Below are positions 7,522 to 17,242 of a stretch of 64,000 nucleotides of DNA, piece by piece. The translations under genes were made by a program, and so were the position numbers. The DNA is taken from contig CAVXGT010000014.1 of NCBI GenBank assembly GCA_963761475.1, positions 496,001-560,000 of the forward strand. Reading direction: 5' to 3'. The stretch comes from Ga0077555 sp963761475. GTDB taxonomy: Bacteria > Pseudomonadota > Alphaproteobacteria > Rhizobiales > Hyphomicrobiaceae. Position 1 is the first letter of the stretch, and the number at the start of each line of letters is the position of its first letter. The notes beneath the pieces are model-generated. The model was not told where the DNA came from. It ran no database searches and saw nothing but the letters and a program-made list of their open reading frames with translations.

Positions 7522-9021
7522 ATGGCGGAAGAGCTCACCCATTTCATCGGCGGCAAGCACGTCAAGGGCACCAGTGGCCAGTTCGCCGACGTTTTCTGGC
7601 CGATGACGGGTGAAGTTGCAGCCAGGGTGCCGCTGGCCTCCCAGACCGAGGTGCGAGCAGCCGTCGAGAACGCCAAGGCCGCCCAGCCCGCCTGGGCCGC
7701 AACCAATCCTCAGCGCCGCGCCCGCGTCATGGCCAAGTTCGTCGAGCTGCTCAATCGCGACATGGCAAAGCTCGCCGACAAGCTCGCCCGCGAGCACGGC
7801 AAGGTCGTCCCCGACGCCAAGGGCGACATCCAGCGCGGCCTCGAGGTCGCCGAGTTTGCAACCGGAATCCCGCACCTGTTGAAAGGTGAATACACTGAAG
7901 GCGCTGGCCCCGGCATCGACGTCTACTCCATGCGCCAACCGCTCGGCGTCTGCGCCGGCATCACGCCATTCAACTTCCCCGCCATGATCCCGATGTGGAA
8001 GTTCGCCCCCGCCATCGCCTGCGGTAACGCCTTCATCCTGAAGCCCTCCGAGCGCGATCCCTCCGTTCCTCTGATGCTGGCCGAGCTGATGCTCGAGGCC
8101 GGCTTGCCGCCCGGCATCCTCAACGTCGTCAACGGCGGCAAGGAGGCGGTCGACGCCATCCTCGACGATCCCGACATCCAGGCCGTGGGCTTCGTCGGCT
8201 CGACTCCGATTGCAGCCTACGTCTATGCCCGCGCCGCACAGTCGGGAAAGCGCGTCGCCTGCTTCGGTGGCGCCAAGAACCACATGATCGTCATGCCCGA
8301 TGCCGACCTCGATCAGGCAGCCGACGCTTTGATCGGCGCAGGCTACGGCTCTGCCGGCGAGCGCTGCATGGCCGTCTCCGTCGCCGTCCCCGTCGGCAAG
8401 GCCACCGCCGACGCACTTGTCCAGCGCCTGATCCCGAAAATCGAAGGGCTCAAGATCGGCCCCTCCACGTCGCAGGACGCGGACATGGGGCCCCTCGTCA
8501 CCAAGGCGCATCTCGACAAGGTCAAGGCCTACGTCGCAACCGGCGTCGAGGAAGGCGCCAAGCTGAAGGTCGACGGCCGCAATTTCAAAATGCAGGGCTA
8601 CGAGAACGGCTTCTACATGGGCGGCTGCCTGTTCGACGACGTCACCCGCGACATGCGGATCTATAAGGAGGAGATCTTCGGCCCCGTCCTCTCCGTCGTC
8701 CGCGCCAAGGACTACGCCGAGAGCCTGCAGCTCGCCATGGACCACGAGTACGGCAATGGCGTCGCGATCTTCACCCGCGACGGCGATGCCGCCCGCGATT
8801 TCGTCCAGCGCGTCAACGTCGGCATGGTCGGTGTCAACGTGCCGATCCCCGTGCCGCTCGCCTACTACACCTTCGGCGGCTGGAAGCGCTCGGCCTTCGG
8901 TGACCTCAATCAGCACGGGCCTGATTCCGTGCGCTTCTACACCCGCACCAAGACCGTCACCTCCCGCTGGCCCTCCGGCGTCAAGGAAGGCGCCGAGTTC
9001 TCGATTCCCGTGATGCGCTAG
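7522..9021 (+). CDS. mmsA: methylmalonate-semialdehyde dehydrogenase (CoA-acylating)
   Basis: This 499-residue NAD-dependent aldehyde dehydrogenase oxidises methylmalonate or malonate semialdehyde to propionyl- or acetyl-CoA in valine, inositol and beta-alanine breakdown. Catalytic Cys282 lies in GSAGERCMAVSVAV; the NAD loop FVGSTPIAAY and the ITPFNFPAMIP segment are MmsA-like. Length is typical. A valine-pathway acyl-CoA dehydrogenase-like gene occurs at 42444, but the two are not clustered. It converges on the FIST gene across a hairpin array. Confidence 0.94.
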   Translation: MAEELTHFIGGKHVKGTSGQFADVFWPMTGEVAARVPLASQTEVRAAVENAKAAQPAWAATNPQRRARVMAKFVELLNRDMAKLADKLAREHGKVVPDAKGDIQRGLEVAEFATGIPHLLKGEYTEGAGPGIDVYSMRQPLGVCAGITPFNFPAMIPMWKFAPAIACGNAFILKPSERDPSVPLMLAELMLEAGLPPGILNVVNGGKEAVDAILDDPDIQAVGFVGSTPIAAYVYARAAQSGKRVACFGGAKNHMIVMPDADLDQAADALIGAGYGSAGERCMAVSVAVPVGKATADALVQRLIPKIEGLKIGPSTSQDADMGPLVTKAHLDKVKAYVATGVEEGAKLKVDGRNFKMQGYENGFYMGGCLFDDVTRDMRIYKEEIFGPVLSVVRAKDYAESLQLAMDHEYGNGVAIFTRDGDAARDFVQRVNVGMVGVNVPIPVPLAYYTFGGWKRSAFGDLNQHGPDSVRFYTRTKTVTSRWPSGVKEGAEFSIPVMR

Positions 9022-9057
9022 CGGCAGTCATCCGCTTGCCCGTAGCTGCTGTGGTCA

Positions 9058-9404
9058 CGCGCCGGATGCTGTGTGGGCATCCGAAGGCGCCACGTAAAGC
9101 GCGCCGGATGCTGGGCCGGTTGCTGGTGGGCAACTGAAGGCCCACGGAAAGTGGGCATCCGAAGGCGCCACGTAAAGCGCGCCGGATGTTGGGCCGGTTG
9201 CTGGTGGGCAACTGAAGGCCCACGGAAAGTGGGCATCCGAAGGCGCCACGTAAAGCGCGCCGGATGCTGGGCCGGTTGCTGGTGGGCAACTGAAGGCCCA
9301 CGGAAAGTGGGCATCCGAAGGCGCCACGTAAAGACGCGCCGGATGCTGGGCCGGTTGCTGGTGGGCAACTGAAGGCCCACCAGAGCGCCACTTGAAGGCG
9401 CAAC
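9058..9404. repeat. 78-bp tandem repeat array of nested hairpins
   Basis: Full units start at 9073, 9151, 9229 and 9307. The first three are 78 bases with one substitution; the fourth has one inserted base and a changed end. Within the unit, GGATGC/GCATCC (9106-9111 with 9155-9160) encloses TGGGCC/GGCCCA (9112-9117 with 9139-9144), which encloses GTTGC/GCAAC (9119-9123 with 9130-9134). A short form lacking the inner modules lies at 9058-9091. The array fills the gap between convergent mmsA and FIST genes and is unlikely to be coding. Confidence 0.92.
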
Positions 9405-9417
9405 GTAAAATTACCCC

Positions 9418-10521
9418 TCAAGAAAACAGCGCCAAAACCCCCGTATAGCCATAGACCCGGTCGTTCGAGATCTCTCCGTTGCCGAAGAATCCGGCGATGG
9501 GAATATCGCCGAATGCGGCCTTGATGGCCTTCATCTCGTGTGACTTCTTCTTGAACAGGTTGGGCCCTCGCGCCACGCACGAGAAATAGAGCCCGGCTTT
9601 GGGCGTGCCCGTGACCCGCCCCTTGAGATCGCCGATCATGCGGTTGAGATCCTTCTCCGCACTCTCCGCATCACGCCGCACGAACATGACTTTGTCACCG
9701 CGCGAAAGCTGCTCGGTGATCGCAACCAGCCCTTGCTTGTTGTCGATGCCCATCAGGTTGCGCACCATGTAGTCGGCCTGATCCGAGCCCGACACGGGCA
9801 GCGCCGCATGCACGTCGCGCAGCCACGGCCGCGGATCGGCGCCTTCCGCAATGCCGACGTCCTCGCACAGGATTTCATAGGCGTTGCGATCGTCGAGCTT
9901 CTCGATGATCTGCCCATCGCCGGCGGTGACCTCATGTGTTGGCCCCACGGGTGAGCAACCTTGCGTGAGCCCCACCGCCACGTTGAGCCTGCCGCCGAGC
10001 AGCACGCCCGACACGCCACCGTCGATCACGCGCCCGCCCGCCACCTGCGGAAATCCCTGGTCGGCCGACGTCAGGCCGCCCACCAGGAAAGCTCCTGTCG
10101 TCTCGGCGAGCGACTTGACGACGCCGATCACCTCTTGATTGCGCGGGTCGCCATGCACGACGCCGAAGCCGGCCATGAAGCCGGGCTGAGTGAGGCCGGC
10201 CGACGGCGTGCTCTTGTTGACGGAGGGCAGCAGGCTGTAGGAGCCGTCGGCGAAAGCGCCGGTCAAGGCCACCACGGCTGGTGCATCGAAGACTTCGACT
10301 CCGCCCGCGCAGATGCCGTGCCCGGTCGTTCCGACCCACTGGCTGATGCCAGTGCGCTCGCGCAGGCCATCGATCAACTTGCCGAAATCCGGCGCCAGCG
10401 GGCTCGTCGCATAGACGAAGCCGAGCGTGTGCCCGCTGCTGCCCGTCAGTCGGCTGGCGCATTCGGCAGCGAGCTGGCGGGCATCCCCATCACGTGCCAG
10501 CGCCAGTGCAAAATCGGACAT
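9418..10521 (-). CDS. FIST N- and C-domain protein
   Basis: The 367-residue protein matches FIST proteins: an N-terminal FIST domain (about 20-200; YATSPLAPDFGKLIDGL, GTTGHGICAGG) and a FIST_C domain (about 215-350; YFSCVARGPNLF, GFFGNGEI). FIST proteins are proposed sensors for small ligands such as amino acids, often near signalling or transport genes. There is no signal peptide, so it is probably cytoplasmic. AAGGAG lies 5 bases before ATG 10521. No signalling gene is adjacent. Confidence 0.88.
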   Translation of the reverse strand: MSDFALALARDGDARQLAAECASRLTGSSGHTLGFVYATSPLAPDFGKLIDGLRERTGISQWVGTTGHGICAGGVEVFDAPAVVALTGAFADGSYSLLPSVNKSTPSAGLTQPGFMAGFGVVHGDPRNQEVIGVVKSLAETTGAFLVGGLTSADQGFPQVAGGRVIDGGVSGVLLGGRLNVAVGLTQGCSPVGPTHEVTAGDGQIIEKLDDRNAYEILCEDVGIAEGADPRPWLRDVHAALPVSGSDQADYMVRNLMGIDNKQGLVAITEQLSRGDKVMFVRRDAESAEKDLNRMIGDLKGRVTGTPKAGLYFSCVARGPNLFKKKSHEMKAIKAAFGDIPIAGFFGNGEISNDRVYGYTGVLALFS

Positions 10522-10578
10522 GACAACTCCTTGTCGTTGCCGGCCTCGGTGCCTGGCCTATGGGGCCGGCACAATTTT

Positions 10579-11804
10579 CTAGTCGACGATCGCCTGATAG
10601 CTGAGAACGCGCAGTTCGCGCCGGAACGGATAGGCCGAGGACGGCATCACCTGCGTCAGGAACACGACGAACATGTCTTCCGCCGGATCGCACCAGAACG
10701 CCGTCGAGGCGGCGCCACCCCAGGCATATTCGCCGGGCGAGCCGACGATCTGTGCCTTCGCCGGATCGATCATCACAGAGAAGCCAAGTCCGAATCCGAT
10801 GCCCTCATAGGTCGTCTCCGAAAAGCGTGGCGTGCCCATATCGGCCATGTCGCCACCAAGGTGGTTCGAGGTCATCAGCTCCACGGTTTTGCGCCCAAGC
10901 AGCCGCACGCCGTCGAGTTCTCCCTTGTTTAACATAAAGCGGCAGAAACGCGCGTAGTCGGCAGCCGTCGAGACGAGCCCGCCGCCGCCCGAGTTGACCC
11001 GCCGCGGCTTGAGGTAGCGGCTCTTGGTCGGATCGTCGATCTCGACAAGCCCGCCCTTGCCGTCGGGTGAGTAGTTGGCGGCCAGCCGCTGATGCTTGGT
11101 CTCTGGCACATGGAAATCGGTATCCACCATGCCGAGCGGCTTGATCACCCGCTTCGACCAGGAACTGCTCGAACGGCTCGCCCGAGATCACCTCGACGAG
11201 GTAGCCGAGAACGTCCGTCGCGATTGAGTAGTTCCACCGCGTTCCCGGTTGCGCCAGCAGCGGCAACGACGCCGCTTTCTCGACTATCTCCTTGAGGCTC
11301 GTATCCTGGGTCTGGAAATCGACCTTGTTCGACCGATAGAGGCCGTCGACGTGGGTCGCCTCCATGAAGCCGTAGGTGAGCCCCGAGGTATGGCGTGAGC
11401 AGGTCGCGGAAGGTGATGTCCCGCTTGGCCGGCTCGGTCTCGATCTTGCCGCGACTGCCGCCGGTGAAGACACGCTGCCCCGCAAAGGCCGGAATGAAGC
11501 GGCTGATCGGATCGTCGAGCTGGAAGCGGCCCTGCTCGTAGAGCATCATGATCGCCGTGCTGGTCAGCGGCTTGGTCATCGAGTAGATGCGGAAGATCGT
11601 GTCCGCCGCCATCGGCTTGTGCCGCAGCAGGTCGGCCTGGCCTTCCACATGCAGGTAGGCGACCTTGCCGCGCCGTGACACCAGCGTCACCATGCCCGGC
11701 GCGCGCTGGCGCTCGATCTGCGACCGCATCCAGCCCGAGATGCGGTCCAGGCGATCGGATTGCAGTCCGACCTCTTCCGGCTGGCAGGTGACAAGCTTGG
11801 ACAT
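10579..11804 (-). pseudogene. serine hydrolase, class C beta-lactamase family, two frameshifts
   Basis: The N-terminal part carries the Ser-x-x-Lys motif SMTK (IYSMTKPLTSTA), the middle reads HTSGLTYGF and WNYSIATD, and the C-terminal part reads SGGGGLVSTAADYARF. They lie in three frames. One extra base near 11397 and one near 11152 explain both breaks, and removing them gives a normal 407-residue esterase/beta-lactamase-like protein. GAGGAGA lies about 7 bases before ATG 11804. Either a disrupted gene or two sequencing indels; I favour indels because no domain is missing. Confidence 0.85.
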
Positions 11805-12283
11805 CGTGCGATCTCCTCGACACTGGCGTGGCGGTTTGCAAGTCCGCTTCATTCCGTCGGCACGTTCTTGAAACGAAGTATGCGATCGGGACACATGGCA
11901 TTTTGCGCCCACGGATCGCGATGCCTCACGGGCGCGCCACCATCGTAGAAGCGTGGATCAAGTCCGCCACTGAGACACAGCCCAGCCCGCCAGCGCAAGC
12001 CTCCCCTTGCTTCGCCGCGCCGAAGGGGCTGCATGGCGTTCCCGGGTTCAAATTCGGGCATGTCCGAGGTTCCCCGGAAATCAAAGGGTTAGACGAGTGC
12101 TGCGCTAGGCTCGACATCCAGCAACCAAGGTGCAGTCCCCTTGTCCTCGATGTGGTGGCCGTGCGTGTCGGCCGCCGGCAAAGCGCCAATGGCGCCGGCA
12201 ACGTGGTGCGAGCCATGCCCATTTGCCATGGCGGGCAAGTCGGGCGAAGCTCTGGTCTGCGCGAGCCGCCAACGGGAGCACAC
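11805..12283. other. 479-bp divergent intergenic region
   Basis: This separates the divergent serine-hydrolase and alpha/beta-hydrolase genes and presumably holds both promoters. No open frame here looks like a protein. A segment around 12040-12075 resembles a tRNA T-loop (GGTTCAAATTC) but has no matching acceptor, D or anticodon arms. I see nothing else. Confidence 0.5.
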
Positions 12284-13272
12284 ATGTCCGAACCATCGCC
12301 CAAGCTCATCGGTGAGGATCTATTTGTCGAGGACGCCAAGTGGGGGCGAATCTACGTGCGCAACAAGCGACCCGCAGACGTCGACAGCTTCGCCGCCGAC
12401 CGGATCGTCATCTTCCAGCACGGCGCCACCTACGGCTCGACGGCTTTCGACATGGCCTTCTCTGGCCTGAGCTGGATGGACTACGCAGCAGCTCGCGGCT
12501 TCGACACCTATTGCCTCGACCTGCCAGGCTACGGCCGCTCCGCCCGCCCCCCGCAAATGGACGAGCCCGCCGATCGCAATCCGCCGTTCATGCGCACGCC
12601 CGACGCGGCAGGCTGCCTTGGAACCGTCGTCGATTTCGTGCGCCGCCGCCGAGGTGTCGACAAAGTCTGCCTGGTTGGCTGGTCGTGGGGCACTGCCATC
12701 ACGGCATCCTTCACCGCCGCCAATGCCAGACAAGGTCGCCCGCCTCGCACTATATGCCCCGGTCTGGGACCGCTCCGGCAGCGGACCGTCGCCGATCCAT
12801 GTCGGAGGCAACCCCGGGAGCCTACCGGACGGTCGATCGCGAAGCCTCCTGAAGCGTCGCCAGGCCGGTCTCGACGACAGCCAGAAAGGCAGGATCATGC
12901 CGCCGGAATGGTTCGATCAATGGTGGCGCGCCACCGTCGCGGCTGACCAGGCCGGCGACGGCCGGACCGTCAGCGCGCCCAATGGCGTGGTGCTCGATGG
13001 CATCGAATACTGGAACGCGGGCAAGCCGCTCTACGATCCAGTGCGCCTTTCCGTCGCCGCTTCTGATCACGGTCGGCGAATGGGACAACGATACGCCGCC
13101 CGTCATGGCGCAGGCGATTTTTCCCATGGCAACCGCAGCCCCGTGGAAGCGCCTCGCCGTGCTGGGTGGCGGCACGCACACCATGCTGATGGAGCGCAAT
13201 CGCATGCTTCTCTTCCGCACCGTCCAGCAGTTCCTGGAAGAAGCGCCCCCCGGCCCCGACGTCCACCAATAA
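12284..13272 (+). pseudogene. alpha/beta hydrolase, multiple frameshifts
   Basis: The N-terminal frame has the oxyanion segment FQHGATYGS and nucleophile elbow GWSWGT. The C-terminal frame has GEWDNDTPP (acid) and GGGTHTM (His). Frame changes fall near 12723 and 13045, with a compensating pair probable between about 12815 and 12850 (GAYRTVDREAS in a third frame). Corrected, the protein is about 328 residues with a complete Ser-Asp-His set, so sequence indels are as likely as decay. GGGAG precedes ATG 12284. Substrate unknown. Confidence 0.82.
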
Positions 13273-13319
13273 TGCAATAGCGTTGCCCGGCCGGCCTCCC
13301 GCCTCGCGCTTTCCGCCTC

Positions 13320-13415
13320 GCGCCTTCCGGCCGGCTCCGCGCAGCGGAGTCGGAAGGCGCCACGAAAAACAACCGGCTCCCCGCAGGGGAGTTGAAACGC
13401 GCCACGAAAAACGCG
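13320..13415. repeat. nested-hairpin elements between convergent genes
   Basis: A 41-base element at 13320-13360 has a perfect 10-bp outer stem (GCGCCTTCCG with CGGAAGGCGC) around an inner hairpin CTCCGC-GCA-GCGGAG. A second hairpin, CTCCCC-GCA-GGGGAG, lies at 13377-13391. Both are followed by GCGCCACGAAAAA-type spacers. The first has a covarying relative at 19202-19242. Confidence 0.88.
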
Positions 13416-13423
13416 CCAAGCCC

Positions 13424-14869
13424 TCAATTCGCGTTGCGGAAGGCCTTCGGCGAGATCACGGTCAGCGCCATGATGTAGAGGTCGAAGGCGAGCGACCAGT
13501 TGTCGATGTAGAATAGGTCGTGCGCGATCCGGCTGCGCATAGCATGCGACTTCTGCGTGATCCCGCGGTAGCCGTTGACCTGCGCCCAGCCGGTGATGCC
13601 GGGCTTCACATTGAGCCGGCGCTGATAGCGCCTGATGATCTGCTCGTAATGGCGATCATGGGCGACGGCATGCGGCCTGGGACCCACCAGCGACATGTCG
13701 CCCAACACGACATTGATGAGCTGCGGGAGCTCGTCGATGTTGAAGCGCCTCAGCATGGCGCCGATACGGGTGATGCGCGCGTCATTGGCCTGAGCCTGCA
13801 CGATCGTATCGCCATCGTCGAGTGTCGACATGGTCCGGAATTTCCAGATCGCGAATTCCTTGAGGTTGAAGCCGCGCCGGCGCTGGCGGAAGAACACCGG
13901 CCCCTTCGAGTCGAGCTTGATCAGCACGGCGACGATGAGAAACAGCGGCAACAGCGCGATCAGTCCGAGCATGCCGAGAACCAGATCCAGCGTGCGCTTG
14001 GCGGCGAGCTGGTAGGTGCTGAGCGGTGCCTTGCGCAGCATCAGCGTGCGCGAACTCCCCACATGACCGACCGAGATGTTGGGAAACTGCTCCGTCAGCG
14101 ACAACTTGGCGAGGTGCACGCCGACGGGCAGGTCGAGGAACCGGTTGGCCATGTTCGCAAGCTCGAAATGCGTCTCCCCGCATCGCGACAGGATCACGAC
14201 GTCGCTGACGTTGAGCGAGCGCGAGCGCTGCACCGCTTCGCGGATCAGGTGCTCGGCCACATCGATCTCGCTGGCGCTCGGCGTTTTGGCCTCGGGCAGC
14301 ACCGTTACCGCCGCCACGCTGATGCCCGTCTTGCCGATTGAATTATCGGCCGCAAACCGTGTGACGTCGTCCCGGTTGCCAACCACGAGCACGCGCCGCG
14401 GCGCTGCGATGCCCTTGGCGACCAGCACGGCGACCATGGCTTCCACGAGCTTGCTGCCGGCGACCACGCCTGCCCCGCCGAGCACGAAGAACAGGCCGAG
14501 CCAGCCACGCGAAACGTCTCCCGTGGTCTTGGTCAGGAACGCCAGCGTCCCCAGGCAGAAGAACGCGTAGGTCCAGATGTTGAGGATATGTGCGGTCGAC
14601 CGTGGCCCCGAAGTCAGCGCATCGACGCGATATTGCGCCCGAAACAGGAACGGCAGGGTATATAGCAGGCCGGCGAGCGCACCGATGCTGGCATAGGAGG
14701 CGATGTCTCCGACGTCGTGATAGGCGATGTGATGCCAGGCTATGCCGGTCAGGATCGAGATCGCGACGATCAACGCCAGTTCTACCACCATGGCACCCGC
14801 AGCGATCGCTGCATCGCCGACCGCAATCCGGCGGGATTGCGTGTCTGCTTCGAGCCAACTGACGAACAT
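13424..14869 (-). CDS. undecaprenyl-phosphate glucose phosphotransferase, WcaJ/ExoY type
   Basis: The 481-residue polyprenyl glycosylphosphotransferase loads the first sugar phosphate onto undecaprenyl phosphate for exopolysaccharide synthesis. It has N-terminal membrane helices (residues 15-135), a CoA-binding-like Rossmann region (RRVLVVGNRDD) and a C-terminal transferase domain with GPVFFRQRRRGFN, WKFRTM, DELPQLINVVLGDMSLVGPRPH and KPGITGWAQVNG. AGAGGGG precedes ATG 14869. No polymerase is adjacent; other envelope-glycan genes are scattered across the window. Confidence 0.94.
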   Translation of the reverse strand: MFVSWLEADTQSRRIAVGDAAIAAGAMVVELALIVAISILTGIAWHHIAYHDVGDIASYASIGALAGLLYTLPFLFRAQYRVDALTSGPRSTAHILNIWTYAFFCLGTLAFLTKTTGDVSRGWLGLFFVLGGAGVVAGSKLVEAMVAVLVAKGIAAPRRVLVVGNRDDVTRFAADNSIGKTGISVAAVTVLPEAKTPSASEIDVAEHLIREAVQRSRSLNVSDVVILSRCGETHFELANMANRFLDLPVGVHLAKLSLTEQFPNISVGHVGSSRTLMLRKAPLSTYQLAAKRTLDLVLGMLGLIALLPLFLIVAVLIKLDSKGPVFFRQRRRGFNLKEFAIWKFRTMSTLDDGDTIVQAQANDARITRIGAMLRRFNIDELPQLINVVLGDMSLVGPRPHAVAHDRHYEQIIRRYQRRLNVKPGITGWAQVNGYRGITQKSHAMRSRIAHDLFYIDNWSLAFDLYIMALTVISPKAFRNAN

Positions 14870-15609
14870 GGGTGCCCCTCTTGATACTTGACGGCCGTTC
14901 GCGGTCGATTGTCAGATTTTGCAATGCAACAAGGTGTCAGGCCCTATCGCGGCAAAATCAGGTTGGCAGCGGTGCCAATCGGAACAATGTGACGTGAACG
15001 GGTATTCCGACCTGCTTCATAGTTTATCGAATCTTGATTGGGTAGAGCTATTTGCACTCGTTTCATGAATAACACTCTCAATTGTTGCCCACCCTCAAGC
15101 TCCAATATGCAGATTCCGCGCGGTGCGTCGTGTGCGGATATTGCAATGCAGCAATGTGCCGATATGCGATGATTGTGACGCGATGACGAACCCGCCACGT
15201 GGCTCTCGAATATCCGAAGTGAAATCCTGGCATGGTGGTCTCGATGGAAAATGATCCGAATGCGGTAAAAGGCAATACACCCCGAGTTGTGCAGCGGCAA
15301 CTCAAGGATGAGAAAATGATAACAAGTTGGATTGAATATAAAAAATGTGTCGGAAGGGCCGACGGTGTCTGGCGGCAGGCCTGATGACCTCGGCCGGAAT
15401 ATCCGTCCCGCAGTTGCATCGGAGCGGGACCGCAAAGCCGTCCTCGCACCCATGCTTGCCCGCGGCGTCCGGCATCGCATCATCGGCCGACCAGCATGAC
15501 GCCGGCGCTGGACCGCATCGAAGGCGGACCATTCGACCTGTCGCCGGTGCAAGCCGCCGGCTCGACCGCCAGCCCTCGCCATTGCCGGTTTCAGCCGGCC
15601 GCCACGTCG
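14870..15609. other. 740-bp gap, AT-richer than surroundings
   Basis: The longest gene-free stretch of the window lies between the wcaJ-like start and the pyk stop. About 15000-15350 is clearly lower in GC than its surroundings, with A/T runs at 15305-15345. The open frames here show no domain and unlike codon use. It should contain the leftward promoter of the sugar transferase. I cannot assign a gene, RNA or mobile element. Confidence 0.5.
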
Positions 15610-17022
15610 TTAGATGCGGGCGACGCGCACGTTGTTGGTCGAGCCCTGCCGGCCGAACGGTATGCCGGCGACGATCACGATCCTGTCACCTTCGCTGGCG
15701 AAGCCTTCCTTCAGCGCATGTGACTTCGCCACCTCGACCATCTCGTCGTAGGTGTCGATGCTCGTCGTTACCGCGCTGTGCGTGCCCCACAGCAGCGCCA
15801 GCCGCCGGGCCGTCGCCGCCGTCGGCGAGAGACTGAGAATTTGAACTTCCGGACGCTTGCGCGCCGCCCGCATCGCCGAGGTGCCGCTCGAGGTGTAGGC
15901 GACGATCGCCTTGGCACCGATAGCATCGGCGATGTCTGCCGCCGCCGCCGCCACGGCGTGTGCCGTCGTATGCTCGGGCGTCGGCTGCAGCGCATCGATG
16001 ATCGAGCGGTAGAGCTTGTGGTTCTCGGTCTGCTCGATGATCCGGTTCATCATCGACACAGCTTCTACCGGCCAGTCGCCCGAGGCCGACTCCGCCGACA
16101 GCATCACGGCATCCGCGCTATCGTAGATTGCCGTCGCGACGTCGGAGGCTTCCGCGCGCGTCGGCGACGGCGACTTGATCATGGATTCCAGCATCTGCGT
16201 GGCAACGACCACCGGCTTGCCGGCATGGCGGCAGAGCCGGATCAGCTCCTTCTGCCGGCCGGGCACGTCCTCGGGTGGGATCTCCACGCCCAGATCGCCG
16301 CGCGCCACCATCACCGCATCGACCAGCGCCACGATGTCCTCGATGCGCCCGAGTGCAGCCGGCTTCTCGATCTTGGCCATGATGCCGGCGCGCCCCTGGA
16401 TCAGCCCCTGCGCTTCGATCACGTCTGACGGCCGCTGCACGAACGACAGCGCCACCCAGTCGACGCCCAGCTCCAGCCCGAACGCCAGGTCGTCCCTGTC
16501 CTTGGGCGTCAGCGGCGAGATCGTGAGCTCGGTCTGCGGCAGGTTCACGCCCTTGCGGTCCGACAGCGGCCCGCCGACCAGCACCCGAGCCCTGATAAGC
16601 CCGGTGTCGACTCCGACGCATTCGAGCTGCAGCTTGCCGTCGTCGATCATGATCCGGTGGCCCGGCATCATGTTCTCGAAGACCTCCGGATGCGGCAGGG
16701 CCAGCGAGGTCGCATCGCCGGGCTCCCGGTCGAGCCGGAAGGTCAGCTCCTTGCCCGCCTCAAGCATCACTGGGCCCGACTTGAGCGTGCCGATGCGGAT
16801 CTTCGGCCCTTGCAGGTCCTGCAGGATGCCGATCGGCCGTCCCTTCTTGGCCTCGATCTGGCGGATGATGTCGAACCGCGCCTTGTGATCGGCTTGCGTG
16901 CCGTGGCTGAAGTTCAGCCGGAACACATCAGCTCCGGCATCGAACAGCTTTTCGATCATGGCGGCATCGGAGCTTGCAGGCCCGAGCGTGGCGATGATCC
17001 GGGCTTTGCGGTGACGGCGCAT
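15610..17022 (-). CDS. pyk: pyruvate kinase
   Basis: This 470-residue enzyme converts phosphoenolpyruvate and ADP to pyruvate and ATP in the last glycolytic step. The family motifs are present: IIATLGPAS, RLNFSHG, AKIEKPAAL, MVARGDLGVEIP and the active-site block ATQMLESMIKSPSPTRAE. The C-terminal domain includes TSSGTSAMRAARKRP. I chose ATG 17022, with AAAGGG about 6 bases before it, over a start at 17049. Transcribed alone. Confidence 0.97.
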   Translation of the reverse strand: MRRHRKARIIATLGPASSDAAMIEKLFDAGADVFRLNFSHGTQADHKARFDIIRQIEAKKGRPIGILQDLQGPKIRIGTLKSGPVMLEAGKELTFRLDREPGDATSLALPHPEVFENMMPGHRIMIDDGKLQLECVGVDTGLIRARVLVGGPLSDRKGVNLPQTELTISPLTPKDRDDLAFGLELGVDWVALSFVQRPSDVIEAQGLIQGRAGIMAKIEKPAALGRIEDIVALVDAVMVARGDLGVEIPPEDVPGRQKELIRLCRHAGKPVVVATQMLESMIKSPSPTRAEASDVATAIYDSADAVMLSAESASGDWPVEAVSMMNRIIEQTENHKLYRSIIDALQPTPEHTTAHAVAAAAADIADAIGAKAIVAYTSSGTSAMRAARKRPEVQILSLSPTAATARRLALLWGTHSAVTTSIDTYDEMVEVAKSHALKEGFASEGDRIVIVAGIPFGRQGSTNNVRVARI

Positions 17023-17242
17023 GTGAGGCCCTTTCGGCTTCTGCTGCATTGCACAACCAGCGACGCAGATAGCATGCTTCTCGGCCTCGGCCCAGAGCCG
17101 GCTTTGCCCCCGCCACGTAGCGGTGGGCCGACGCCTTTGCGCACCCCCTGCCGGGACCGGCGCGCGCCCGCGCGATGCCGGCTCTATCGCTTGTGAGAAA
17201 GGCGCGCTAACGTCGCAGGCATCGCAATTCCGGAGGCTGGCG

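Noticed and set aside
9073..9380. CRISPR array
   Set aside because: The units are contiguous 78-base tandem copies without unique spacers.
12040..12075. tRNA-like T-arm (GGTTCAAATTC)
   Set aside because: The flanking stem does not pair over five bases, and no acceptor, D or anticodon arms can be placed around it.
14944..15582. 212-codon minus-strand frame in the AT-rich gap
   Set aside because: No ribosome site, domain or neighbour-like codon use; the gap is better described as non-coding.
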